64,000 bases of DNA from positions 3,906,001 to 3,970,000 of the forward strand of contig NZ_CP011494.1 of assembly GCF_001043175.1 (NCBI RefSeq), read 5' to 3'. Positions 41,251-50,288 of this stretch are shown one piece after another. This DNA comes from Marinobacter psychrophilus (GTDB lineage: Bacteria > Pseudomonadota > Gammaproteobacteria > Pseudomonadales > Oleiphilaceae). Numbering within the stretch: position 1 is the first letter of the stretch; every line of letters begins with the position of its first letter. The translations under genes were made by a program, and so were the position numbers. Below the pieces are notes generated by a model, which did no database searches, was not told the origin of the DNA, and saw only the letters and a list, made by a program, of their open reading frames with translations.

Positions 41251-41697
41251 TTAGAGTCGAGCACCGCCCCGGCGATGTTTCACCCGTTTGAGCAGCGCAC
41301 TTGATTCAATGGCGAGAATTTCCGGGCGGGCAAACAAGTTCTCATTAACAAACGAATTGAAGGTTTCGTAACTGTCCGTGAGGGTGTGGATGTGCAGGCT
41401 TTTGAGATCGGTCATGATATAAAGGCTGACCACTTCCGGCTTGGATGCCAAGTCGTCCGCGACGGCTTCAATTGCAATGGGCGCTACCTTCAGATCAATG
41501 AAGGTAGAGATTACTTTACCCAGCTTTTCCGGATTGATCACCGCAGTGAACTGCTCAATCACGCCGCTCTCGACCATCGCCTGAACACGGGCTCGGGCAT
41601 GGGTACGGGAGACATTCAGTTGGCGCGCAATGTCCGCAAAGGACGTGCGTCCGTCTTTGATCAGAAGGTTCAAAAGTGCCGTGTCGAGCTTGTTCAT
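41251..41697 (-). CDS. Lrp/AsnC family transcriptional regulator
   Basis: 148-residue regulator. N-terminal helix-turn-helix (MNKLDTALLNLLIKDGRTSFADIARQLNVSRTHARARV region, residues 1-38) and C-terminal RAM ligand-binding domain (ISTFIDLKVAPIAIEAVADDL, VSLYIMTDLKSLHIHTL). Amino acids or related ligands are sensed by the RAM octamer. It lies just upstream of and in the same direction as the TRAP/TauE/GGT genes, so it is the likely local regulator. Confidence 0.9.
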   Translation of the reverse strand: MNKLDTALLNLLIKDGRTSFADIARQLNVSRTHARARVQAMVESGVIEQFTAVINPEKLGKVISTFIDLKVAPIAIEAVADDLASKPEVVSLYIMTDLKSLHIHTLTDSYETFNSFVNENLFARPEILAIESSALLKRVKHRRGGARL

Positions 41698-41892
41698 AAG
41701 ACCTGTCCTACTTCGGGGTCGGTGTCATCGTAGATACACGTTCAACGAGAAGTAACTATCAGCCGCTTGAAGTCAAGTGCCTGAAATGACCCTAAACCCT
41801 TCGTTTGGCGAAAAACGGCGAGCCGGATCATTGGGTCGATTGCTCGGTTATCTAGCCCGTTAAATAACAAGACGAGCTTTTGTTAAGGAACA

Positions 41893-42180
41893 CTAAGGAA
41901 CGGCGCGCTCGACTATGCACTCGTAACCGCCCATTTCGAATTCACGGCAGATGAACGGGCGCTTCTGATAAATTGAGCAAGACATGGTGTTGCGGTCCAG
42001 CGCGGCGCACCAGCCGTCGTCCAGTCGGGCCATGGTGCGGCTACCCCACTGGTCGGTTGCAATGAAGCGCTCTGGCACGCCGGTCTCTGTAATCAGCATG
42101 ACTTCGAGGCGACAGCAGCTGGCCTGGCAGCTTGAGCAGCTGATGGTGCTGTCTGGCAGGTTCTCTGCTTCAATCCTCAT
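41893..42180 (-). CDS. YkgJ family cysteine cluster protein
   Basis: 95-residue small protein with Cys clusters that probably bind zinc or Fe-S: CSSCQASCCRLEV at about residues 15-27 and CSIYQKRPFICREFEMGGYEC at about 67-87 (given in parts), the YkgJ pattern CxxCxxxCC...CxxYxxRPxxCRxF. Function unknown. Start ATG 42180. Sits beside a broken ddh gene. Confidence 0.88.
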   Translation of the reverse strand: MRIEAENLPDSTISCSSCQASCCRLEVMLITETGVPERFIATDQWGSRTMARLDDGWCAALDRNTMSCSIYQKRPFICREFEMGGYECIVERAVP

Positions 42181-42216
42181 TGGAATGCGCCATTGTATTC
42201 TCCGCGGGCGTTGTAA

Positions 42217-42698
42217 TCAGAGCAGCTCTTTGCGCAGCTGCGACGAACTTTTAGGTGACAGCAAACCCAGTGCGACATCAAACACGGTTTTCGCTCCAAT
42301 TTCACCTGAGCGCGCCAGCCTATAAATAGTTCGAGTGTAGGCTACTGTGCTGCACCATTGAGTGCTGCAAAGTATTCATTCACTTTTTCATGGGTGTCAA
42401 AACTGTCCACCGTGTTAAAAAACTGCGTCAGGTGTGGCCCCTGTTCCGGTAGATCGGTTTTAGAACCACCACACAGAATCATTACATCCACTTCATCCTG
42501 ATACTGCTCGACATCCGCCATAGCGTATACCGGCACCTTTTGATCTAAAAGTGTCACGCTGGCAGAATCACGGCGACTAAACACACAAATCAGCTCCATG
42601 TCTGAATTTTGTGCCAAACACGTTTCCACGCCCCGGCCCAAACTGCCATAACCGGCAATGGCTACTCTAATCTGATTAGTCATGGTGATTGAATCCAT
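42217..42698 (-). pseudogene. ddh: meso-diaminopimelate dehydrogenase, central deletion
   Basis: The first 118 residues (IRVAIAGYGSLGRGVE, VDVMILCGGSKTDLPEQGP, FNTVDSFDTHEKV) are the NADPH-binding part of Ddh. The frame then stops at 42342, and about 30 bases later a second frame gives the true C-terminus, IYRLARSGEIGAKTVFDVA…LRKELL, ending at 42217. The complete enzyme has about 326 residues; roughly 170 from the middle, including the substrate-binding domain, are missing. The remaining N-terminal frame could still make a short, inactive protein. Confidence 0.88.
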
Positions 42699-42952
42699 TT
42701 TCTTAAAACAATTTTGTGCACGAGAACACAGCTTCGAGGGCTTTGCAGAAGCCTAGTTCGTCGGTAAGCGCATAAAATAGACCCTCAAAATTAGCACGAT
42801 AATACGCCAACTTTTAGTCTGCATCAGAAAGTACCGTTTGGCACAGTCAAAAACGGATGACTACGCCACCACAAAAGCCTTAAAAGTACGCTTGGGTGCC
42901 ATAACAGCATTGCTGTTATCATCTTAAATTAGATTTTTACCAAGAGGAATTT

Positions 42953-43303
42953 ATGGAAATTCAAAGATTTGAAACAGGCACTCGGATGAGCCGCGTTGTT
43001 ATTCACAATCAGACCGTGTATCTAGCTGGCCAAGTAGGCAACGCCTCTGATGACGTAGCTGACCAAACCCGTGAAGCACTTGCCCGCGTTGATGCACTAT
43101 TAACGAGCGTTGGTTCTAGCCGTGAAGATTTATTGCAGGTGATCATCTGGCTTTCTGATATGGCTGACTTTAAGGCTATGAATTCGGTGTGGGACGCGTG
43201 GGTACCGGCTGGCCATGCCCCTGCCCGAGCTTGTGGTGAGGCACGACTGGCAAGGCCTGAATTAAAGGTTGAATTGATCGTTACGGCCGCAGCAAGAGGC
43301 TGA
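42953..43303 (+). CDS. RidA/YjgF family protein (enamine/imine deaminase)
   Basis: 116-residue trimer-forming protein that hydrolyses reactive enamine/imine intermediates released by PLP enzymes. Family features: [18 protein letters not shown] (about residues 11-28), [14 protein letters not shown] (about 64-77), and the conserved Arg with [19 protein letters not shown] (about 86-105). The C/R active-site pair is kept. Start ATG 42953 with AGAGGA nine bases upstream. Divergent from the broken ddh. Confidence 0.92.
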   Translation: MEIQRFETGTRMSRVVIHNQTVYLAGQVGNASDDVADQTREALARVDALLTSVGSSREDLLQVIIWLSDMADFKAMNSVWDAWVPAGHAPARACGEARLARPELKVELIVTAAARG

Positions 43304-43312
43304 TTTGATAGA

Positions 43313-43335
43313 AGCCGCAGCATCATGCTGCGGCT
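43313..43335 (+). terminator. Perfect hairpin after the RidA gene
   Basis: AGCCGCAGCAT and ATGCTGCGGCT arms, 11 bp each, with a 1-base centre, 9 bp past the stop codon. No T-run follows, so it may be a weak terminator or a mRNA-stabilising hairpin. Confidence 0.4.
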
Positions 43336-43488
43336 CTGGAACTTGAACAGAAACAACCTGAATCTCGACCAAGATAGCCGTTAAGGCTCGGCCTCTGGTC
43401 ACTTTTCTGCGCCATCAGGACACCAGCAGATACACCACCATCAGCACAGCCTCGATGAAGAGGCTATGAAACGTCTACGGCTTAACTC

Positions 43489-45375
43489 TTAAACCCTGAA
43501 GCGGGAAACATTCTTGCTTAAAGTTTGGCCAATGGTTTCAATATGACCACTATAAACATCGTTCTCACTCGCGGCAGCGGAAGCCTCTTGGCCTTGGTCT
43601 GCGATACGCGTGATGGATGCGTTGAGCTCTTCGGTTACTGAGGTTTGTTCTTCAGAAGCCGTCGCAATTTGCATTGTCATCTGGCTAATGGCCGTTATTG
43701 CATCGGCTACCCGGTTCAATGCATCCATAGCGTCCTGAGCTTTCTCCATGCTGACATTGGAAACAGCCTTGGACGCGTTCATCCCAGCGACGGCATCACT
43801 GGCCCCTTTCTGCAGGCGCTCAATCATGCTGTTTATTTCTTTGGTACTGGTTTGGGTTCTTTGGGCCAGGTTTCTCACTTCGTCCGCTACCACGGCAAAC
43901 CCGCGGCCGGCGTCGCCCGCACGAGCCGCCTCTATTGCGGCGTTCAGAGCCAGCAAATTGGTTTGTTCCGCAATTCCCTGAATTACTTCAAGCACCGAGG
44001 TAATCGAAGTTACATCTTTGCCCAAATTGTTGATGACTTCGGCTGCAGCATTCACTTCTTGCGACAGTTTTCGCACCGCATCCCTGGATTGGCCGACGGT
44101 TTCCAATGAAGCCCGGCTTTCCTTGTCAGCCGTATTGGCCGCATCGGCTGTTTGCTGAGCATTCTGGGCGATTTCACCTGCGGCTGCGGACATTTCGTTA
44201 ATTGCAGCTGCCACCATATCCACTTCGGCTTGCTGGCCTTCAACGCTCATCCGGCTTGAGCTGGCTGTTTTTTTCAATGCGACCACATTCGTTGCGAGGT
44301 CATCGCTACCACTTAGAACATCGTGCACGACCACTTGAATATTTTCGATAAAGCTATTGAAGCTGCCCGCGAGTTCTCCGAATTCATCCTTGGCACTGGC
44401 ATCCAGGCGTTGGGTTAGATCGGCCTCACCAGAGCTGATGTCTGCCATTGCAGAGTTCAAACGCCGCACTGGGGCCATCAGTATTTTGATACACACGTTT
44501 AAAATGAACAGCGATACCAGTATGCCGACGAGCGCGAGGATTATCCCGGTCGTACGGGCACTTAGCATGGGAGCGTTGATTTTGTCGACGTTCACAAAAG
44601 TGCCCAGATACCAGTCAACGCCTCGCGCATCCTTAATCGGGTGAAAAGCGACTCGCCACGCCACATCGCCTGATTCGTAGAATTGACGAAGCCCGTCATA
44701 CTTGGGCGGCACGCCAATCAAATCTTTAATGTTTTCTCCGATCAATTTGCTTTCGGGATGGAACAGGACAACACCTTCATCATTAACCAGGCCTGCGTAG
44801 CCAGTGTCAGCAAGCGTTATGGTGCCAAGCATTTTTTTGATAGCGTTCAAGCTTATATCCGCACCGGCCACACCAACGTTACTTCCACCGCTAACAGGCG
44901 CCAAAGCGGTAATGATCATTTCGCCGCTCGACGCGTCGCGATATGGCTCGGTAAACGAAGCCTTGCCTTCCGTCATACCTTTTTTGTACCACGGACGACC
45001 GCGGGGGTCGAAGCCAGCTGGGAGCGTTGCTTCCGCAGCCGTTGACTCCATCAGCATGCGACCCTCTTTATTACCGAGATACACATTAATGAAGCCACCG
45101 CCGGTAGAAACGGTTTGTAAAATATTACGCCTCTGTTCATCACTCTGTGCGTTTCCCAGACTTTCCGCCACAGCCTCTGTCATCACCAACCGGGTATTAA
45201 GCCATTCAGCGATACTGGATGTGTTCTGCGCCACAGCGTCTTTGATCAGTGCGTCAACGTAGGTGCTCGTTGTGCTTTTCAGCCGCATGTCGCCAACAAT
45301 GGTAATAGTGCCCATCAAAAGCACTAATATTATGCCAAATGTGACCAAGAGCTTTTGCCCGAAAGTTAGTTGCAC
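43489..45375 (-). CDS. Methyl-accepting chemotaxis protein with Cache sensor
   Basis: 628-residue chemoreceptor. TM1 at about residues 8-28, periplasmic double-Cache domain at about 35-275 ([41 protein letters not shown]), TM2 at about 278-300, then HAMP and a cytoplasmic signalling domain. The hairpin tip [35 protein letters not shown] appears in parts near residue 480. It ends SRFRV without a CheR-tethering pentapeptide. Ligand unknown; this Cache type commonly senses amino acids or organic acids. Confidence 0.93.
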   Translation of the reverse strand: MQLTFGQKLLVTFGIILVLLMGTITIVGDMRLKSTTSTYVDALIKDAVAQNTSSIAEWLNTRLVMTEAVAESLGNAQSDEQRRNILQTVSTGGGFINVYLGNKEGRMLMESTAAEATLPAGFDPRGRPWYKKGMTEGKASFTEPYRDASSGEMIITALAPVSGGSNVGVAGADISLNAIKKMLGTITLADTGYAGLVNDEGVVLFHPESKLIGENIKDLIGVPPKYDGLRQFYESGDVAWRVAFHPIKDARGVDWYLGTFVNVDKINAPMLSARTTGIILALVGILVSLFILNVCIKILMAPVRRLNSAMADISSGEADLTQRLDASAKDEFGELAGSFNSFIENIQVVVHDVLSGSDDLATNVVALKKTASSSRMSVEGQQAEVDMVAAAINEMSAAAGEIAQNAQQTADAANTADKESRASLETVGQSRDAVRKLSQEVNAAAEVINNLGKDVTSITSVLEVIQGIAEQTNLLALNAAIEAARAGDAGRGFAVVADEVRNLAQRTQTSTKEINSMIERLQKGASDAVAGMNASKAVSNVSMEKAQDAMDALNRVADAITAISQMTMQIATASEEQTSVTEELNASITRIADQGQEASAAASENDVYSGHIETIGQTLSKNVSRFRV

Positions 45376-45516
45376 AGTATGTCCTCGTCTTTTTGCAGGC
45401 GGGTTATAAAGAATATTCGTATAGGTAGGCTTATCGGCAGGTACTGCGATGTCTTTAATGAATTTTACGACTGATTAAAGGCGAACGACAGTAACACGAA
45501 AGTCGCTTACTACAGG

Positions 45517-46450
45517 TCAGATTTTCGCCGCTACTGTTGTTCCTGCTGTCCCGACGCGGACGTCACTCGGCTTCTGTTCCATGAGTTGGCCGATGGTCTG
45601 ACCGACCTTCAGCACCGCCATCTCCACTTTGCGAGTGGGCAGGTTGGCGAAATTCATCCGAATGCAGTTACGGTATTTTCCCGCTGCCGAGAAAATATTG
45701 CCGCATGCGACTTGTACGTTCTGGGCTTCCAACAGGCGATTGAGGGCATAGCTGTCGAACTCTTCCGACAGCTCGATCCACAGCGTAAACCCCCCTTGGG
45801 GTTGGCTGATTCGGGTGCCCGCCGGGAAATAGCGGTTAACCCATTCGCTCATCAGGTCGCCGTGGCGCCCGAGCCAATGTATTTCATGTGCAGCACCTGT
45901 GGCAGGTAGCGTCCCGGGGCGATCCAGCCGACCCGAAGGCCGGGTGCCACTGTCTTGGAGAATGAACTGCACAGAAGAACCCGATTGTCCTCATCAAAGG
46001 ACTTCAGTGAGCGCGGCCGCGGATAGCGATATGATAGATCACCATAGATATCGTCTTCAATGATCGGCACGTCAAAACGCTGGGCCAGGCGGACAAGCTT
46101 GAGCTTGCGATCGTCGGGCATGATGTAGCCTAGGGGGTTGTTACAGTTGGCAGTCAATTGGATAACTTTGACCGGCCATTGCTCCATGGCCATTTCCAAG
46201 GCTTCCAGGTTGATGCCAGTGACAGGGTCAGTGGGAATCTCCAGTGCCTTGAGGTCGGCGGCCTTGAGAATTTGCGTGATGCCGTGGTAGCTCGGCGAGG
46301 CAATGGCAACGATGTCGCCGGGCACGCAAACCGCGCGTATGGCGGTAGACAGGGCTTCCTGGCAACCGCTGGTGACGATTATGTCGGCCGGGGTCAGGCT
46401 GCAGCCCGAATCAATGGACAGTCTTTGCGACGTTTCCTGACTCGGCCGTC
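45517..46450 (-). pseudogene. MocR-family (GntR/aminotransferase) regulator, truncated and frameshifted
   Basis: Aminotransferase-like domain of a PLP-binding MocR/PdxR-type regulator. Present: LTPADIIVTSGCQEALSTAIRAV, IQLTANCNNPLGYIMPDD, VPIIEDDIYGDLSY and the PLP Lys in LLCSSFSKTVAPGLRVGW. Near 45855 the frame jumps and some 30 residues are missing; the second frame has LMSEWVNRYFPAGTRISQPQGGFTLWIEL to the end. At the other end the protein is cut at about 46450, so the GntR DNA-binding domain is absent. Not functional. Confidence 0.85.
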
Positions 46451-46547
46451 GTATTTAAATGCGTTTAATATCACCATGAGCCTGGTGCTATTGATATCGT
46501 TAATTCCGGTTTTAAAAAAACTGTCATTTCCGCAATGGGGGTTTTGA
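46449..46547 (+). pseudogene. C-terminal remnant of a LysE-family exporter
   Basis: The plus-strand frame SYLNAFNITMSLVLLISLIPVL ends in a stop at 46547 and resembles the last membrane helix of LysE/RhtB exporters. It abuts the broken end of the MocR gene. In many genomes MocR regulators and LysE exporters are divergent neighbours, so one deletion would explain both. Confidence 0.55.
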
Positions 46548-46823
46548 ACTCACAGAAAAGTTGTTAAGACACAACCAGTGCGATCAATTTGCACTCGGCG
46601 CCTTCGGTCGACAGCGTGCAGATTATCGATGTCGCGCGCTTCCACACAACACGGGGCGAGCGACTGTACAAACAATCTGAGCTCACGCCCTGAATGGGGA
46701 AAACCCGCGCCAAGGAGCCAGATCATCGTTGCTTCAGGTAGGTTTTTCGGCAAGCCACTTTAAGCCAGCAATAGCTTGCAGTGTTCACTGTGCGCGCTGA
46801 CGCGATGGGTATGAGAGGGTTCT
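46548..46823. other. Gap with no recognisable gene
   Basis: Between the LysE remnant and the intact LysE gene. Small open frames exist on both strands (for example 46550-46753 minus) but none resembles a known family and codon use is not convincing. The promoter and GAGAGGG Shine-Dalgarno of the next gene lie at the right end. Confidence 0.4.
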
Positions 46824-47453
46824 ATGTTTGAGTTTTCAAGTTTCGCTGCCGCACTGGGAGTTTACGTGATCGGCACCGCAAGCCCGGGGCCAGGCAACCT
46901 GGCGATTGCGAATACCTCGCTCAATTACGGGCGCACACCGGGCCTGGCGTTGGCCGCCGGGGTCATTTCCGGATCGTTATGCTGGGGTGCAATGACGGCT
47001 GCCGGCGTCTCGGCGCTGTTGATGTCCAACACGCAGGTGCTGGTGTGGTTGAAGATATTGGGCGCCTGCTATCTGTTCTTCCTGGCCTGGAAGTCGATCC
47101 GCGGTGCGCTAGCGCACAACGCCGTGATCATGGAGTGCTCGCAGGATAAACAGACGCGCAACCTAGGCTTCTATTTGCAAGGGCTGGGCATTCACTTGAC
47201 CAACCCCAAGGCGACCTTGACTTGGTTCACCGTGACCACTGTCGGACTAAGTGCCAGCGCGCCGATCTGGGCCAGTTTTGTCCTGGTGGCGAGCTGTGCG
47301 GTTTTGGGAGGCGTGATTTTCTGCACTTATGCACTGGCCTTCTCCGCGCATTCGGCGGAACGGTTTTTCACCCGTACCCGTAAATCGTTCGGGCTGATTT
47401 GCGCGGTCTTTTATTCGATGGTAGCCATCGGTTTTCTCAGCTCACTATTCTGA
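46824..47453 (+). CDS. LysE family translocator
   Basis: 209-residue inner-membrane exporter with six hydrophobic segments. Family N-terminal motif ASPGPGNLAIANTS at about residues 19-32, LGACYLFFLAWKSIRG near 76 and LTNPKATLTWFTV near 134. Probably exports an amino acid or amino-acid-like compound. ATG 46824 with GAGAGGG nine bases upstream. It follows the remains of another LysE gene and a MocR regulator, hinting at local duplication and loss. Confidence 0.9.
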   Translation: MFEFSSFAAALGVYVIGTASPGPGNLAIANTSLNYGRTPGLALAAGVISGSLCWGAMTAAGVSALLMSNTQVLVWLKILGACYLFFLAWKSIRGALAHNAVIMECSQDKQTRNLGFYLQGLGIHLTNPKATLTWFTVTTVGLSASAPIWASFVLVASCAVLGGVIFCTYALAFSAHSAERFFTRTRKSFGLICAVFYSMVAIGFLSSLF

Positions 47454-47543
47454 GGCACCGGTAAAAGTTTCATCCATAAAACGAGAAACTATCATGCACA
47501 TCCGGGCACTAACTTGGCAATTGCCTGACTGTAGTGAAAACAG

Positions 47544-48761
47544 TTAGTGCAGCTCATCCCGGTTATCGGGGGCAGTAGAGCCAAGCGTATCAAACTCACC
47601 TTTGCCTTCGGGCTTTATATCTTCTGCATTTCTGGTTACCGTCTTATTAATCGGCATGCTTAACATAATTTTTGCTGAGCTTTCGACGTCAAAATCAACC
47701 AGTTCAATGCGCTCAATCAGGATGCTTCGAGCGTCGAATTCTTGCTGGGTTATATCCGTAATTGGAAATGAAAAATTCGCGCGTTCTCCTGCACGCATCT
47801 CCTTATTTCGCGATGTATCTATTGTTTCTCCGTTGCGCGAATACGTTACTCTGACAACCAGAAACGTCGCCGTTTGCGCTAAAACGGAAACGCTTATATC
47901 CACGTTCGTCATTCCCATCGAGCTATCAACAGGTGTCATTGAAAACCCGGTGATACTTAATTTCGAATCAACAACTGAAATAACGTGCTCTATTTTTTTT
48001 GTAGAAGGCTTTCCGTTTATTTCACCGGTGAACTCTGCCTTGAAGGTATGAATTCCAGATTTTTTTGGTATGTACTGCGCCAAGTAGCTTTGGTCTGTAA
48101 CATTAATTCTTACACCGTCCGGGCGAACCATATTATTTGACACGGTCAAACTATCAATTTTTTCGTTAGTTTTATTGAAAACCTCGATGGTGTGACCTTC
48201 TATGCTATTCTCTACGCCATGTGTTGATAGCGACATTTGTATTATCGTAGGCTGCCCAACCTGTATTCGGGTTTCGTAAGCGTTTATCCACGCTGAGTAC
48301 TTCGGTATCAGACCGATGCTAAGTTGGAGATCAACGTTTTTTTTGCTATCTCTATCGGTCTTTAAAAATTTAACCGTCCACTCACCAGGCTTTGGATCCA
48401 CTATTCTTGGAAACCCCCATTGGTTTACACGTGCTTCAGGGGGGAACGTTCTAGAAGGAATAAAATAGCCTTTTCCAGAAGAGCTTGACGCTACCCGTTT
48501 ATTATCAGGATCGAATAGCTCAATGTGAAAATCCGAGTGTGTCGACTTAACAGAAAACGTCATACCGCTTTCGTCTGTATTTACTGGCACAAAGATTGGG
48601 AAGATCAGGGATTCGGTATCTGCGGGTATTCTTATGGCGGCGACTTTATGGGTATTTATCTGCAAATTTAATGAGGCGTTTGGCGCTGATGGCGCTTCAT
48701 TACACCCTAAAACCATAAGGCAAAAAATAACAACGAGTAAGCCTTGAACGCCATTTCTCAT
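47544..48761 (-). CDS. Putative lipoprotein with beta-sandwich domains, function unknown
   Basis: 405-residue exported protein. Type II signal peptide with lipobox LMVLGC, lipidated Cys near residue 20. An early region (IFPIFVPVNTDESGMTFSVKSTHSDFHIELFDPDNKRV in parts, about 53-92) resembles P-domain/PPC-like modules in secreted proteins, followed by PKPGEWTVKFLKTD. Further on, Ig-like beta-strand repeats with no enzyme motifs. It may be a surface or envelope structural protein. Start ATG 48761. AT-richer than neighbours. No operon partner. Confidence 0.72.
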   Translation of the reverse strand: MRNGVQGLLVVIFCLMVLGCNEAPSAPNASLNLQINTHKVAAIRIPADTESLIFPIFVPVNTDESGMTFSVKSTHSDFHIELFDPDNKRVASSSSGKGYFIPSRTFPPEARVNQWGFPRIVDPKPGEWTVKFLKTDRDSKKNVDLQLSIGLIPKYSAWINAYETRIQVGQPTIIQMSLSTHGVENSIEGHTIEVFNKTNEKIDSLTVSNNMVRPDGVRINVTDQSYLAQYIPKKSGIHTFKAEFTGEINGKPSTKKIEHVISVVDSKLSITGFSMTPVDSSMGMTNVDISVSVLAQTATFLVVRVTYSRNGETIDTSRNKEMRAGERANFSFPITDITQQEFDARSILIERIELVDFDVESSAKIMLSMPINKTVTRNAEDIKPEGKGEFDTLGSTAPDNRDELH

Positions 48762-49027
48762 GATATTCCCTTCGTATTTGGTCTACACCCAAACTATAAA
48801 ACATCATGATTCATAAAAATGTCACTGTATACACAGATTATCGACGTTTTTTAAAGGGAAAGTTTGATGATTTCAAAGACCCGCAATTGCGGCACACTCT
48901 TGAATACTTTTTTGCAATAGACGTTATCAAAATAGCGTAGCGAGACCTGTTCTTGAATGAAACAAAGGACTCGCTGGATCCACTAGAAACAGGAGGGTGA
49001 TAAGAATCACCACTCCAATCTACAAAT

Positions 49028-50206
49028 TTAACCAATAATAGGCAAATTTCTCCACGCTCGCTTGTGTAACAACTCGCAACCATTTTCAGTTATCAGAATA
49101 TTATCCTCATGCACCATCATTTTTCCTGGGGCATAGGTCATACCCGGTTCCAATGTGAGAATCATGCCGGCTTGCAATTCCACATCACCGTTTGGCACAT
49201 TTGAGGGCCACTCTGTCAACTGCATACCCAAACCATGACCCATACGGCCGACATCGTTACCCAAGGCGCCCGATTTCTCTAGCACCGACCACATCGCCTG
49301 CCAGACTTCGCCAGTCGTTCTTCCCGGTGCTGCGATGCGTAAGCCCGCTTCCGTGGAGTTATATACTGCATCATAAGCATCCACAGTTAACGCATCGACC
49401 TGACCAAAGGCGTAATTGCGATCGAAATCACTGAAGTACCCGTCAAAATTAGCGCCCGTATCAATTATCAACACATCGCCACTGCCTAGTTTACGGTCTG
49501 TTGGGCCCATGATGATGTTGTCATACCCGCCCTGTCCCGAAGCCGAAATCAAATATGGGCACGCATCCGCGCCCAGCCGCAGCATTTCCAGGTGCATTGC
49601 CTTGCACGCTTCACGCTCTGTCATGCCCAGTTGCAGATGCTCCAGCAGAAAATCAAACCCTGCTGCCGTTACTTCGCAGGCAAAGCGAATTTTGGCCGTT
49701 TCCGCTTCAGATTTAACACTGCGTAACCCCCGGATAATCAGCGAAACGTCCACCCAAAAATGCTGACTCAGTTCCTCTTGCAGCAACGCGAAGTTTGCTG
49801 CAGGCATCCGTAAATGGGTTTCAGGCCCCATCATTGCCCCAATCCGCCCGCTGCCCTTGGCACACGAAGACAGCGTATCGGCCAACAGCGAAATCCCGTC
49901 ATCCTCCGGCCGCGGTGATGGCCAGCTACGCACATCCTCGATCCAGGTTTGGCGCAGGCCAGCCGCACCTATCTCCGGCACGACCGCGATCGGCTTGCCA
50001 CTCACAGGAATCACCAAAAACCATGGTCGGGTGGGGCTCTCCCAGAACTGTGACCTAAAACCGCTAAAATAACGGAATTCAGGTTCCGTAGTAAAAAACA
50101 CGACGTCGATATTCTGCTCAGCCATATGCGCCTGCAATGCCTCTGTGCGAGTTTTAAACTCCACAGTCTCAAATCCGCGTGATGGTGCAATCAAAGTATC
50201 AGTCAT
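49028..50206 (-). CDS. M24 metallopeptidase-fold hydrolase (DoeA/EutD-like)
   Basis: 392-residue creatinase/aminopeptidase-P-fold enzyme. Metal ligands are complete: D249 (LIIDTGANF), D260 (GYFSDFDRNYAFG), H324 (MGHGLGMQLTEWPS), E353 (TLEPGM) and E367 (VHEDN). The group with FDRN and LTEWP includes ectoine hydrolases (DoeA/EutD) and the DMSP lyase DddP. The TeaA-like transporter and EutA-like racemase next door favour an ectoine-type ring-opening role. Last gene of the minus-strand cluster, 82 bp after the TRAP large permease. DddP activity cannot be excluded. Confidence 0.82.
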   Translation of the reverse strand: MTDTLIAPSRGFETVEFKTRTEALQAHMAEQNIDVVFFTTEPEFRYFSGFRSQFWESPTRPWFLVIPVSGKPIAVVPEIGAAGLRQTWIEDVRSWPSPRPEDDGISLLADTLSSCAKGSGRIGAMMGPETHLRMPAANFALLQEELSQHFWVDVSLIIRGLRSVKSEAETAKIRFACEVTAAGFDFLLEHLQLGMTEREACKAMHLEMLRLGADACPYLISASGQGGYDNIIMGPTDRKLGSGDVLIIDTGANFDGYFSDFDRNYAFGQVDALTVDAYDAVYNSTEAGLRIAAPGRTTGEVWQAMWSVLEKSGALGNDVGRMGHGLGMQLTEWPSNVPNGDVELQAGMILTLEPGMTYAPGKMMVHEDNILITENGCELLHKRAWRNLPIIG

Positions 50207-50288
50207 TTTGGCTACTCTCGTTATTCTGGCCTATGGCCTACAGTAAAAATTACAGATGCCATTAAAGCGGGTCCACATAAACGTGGTA

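Noticed and set aside
46550..46753. A 67-codon minus-strand open frame
   Set aside because: No recognisable family, no ribosome-binding site, and located in a region already damaged by deletion.
48838..49083. An 81-codon minus-strand open frame before the lipoprotein gene
   Set aside because: It overlaps the 3' end of the M24 gene in another frame, has no similarity to known proteins and no clear ribosome-binding site.
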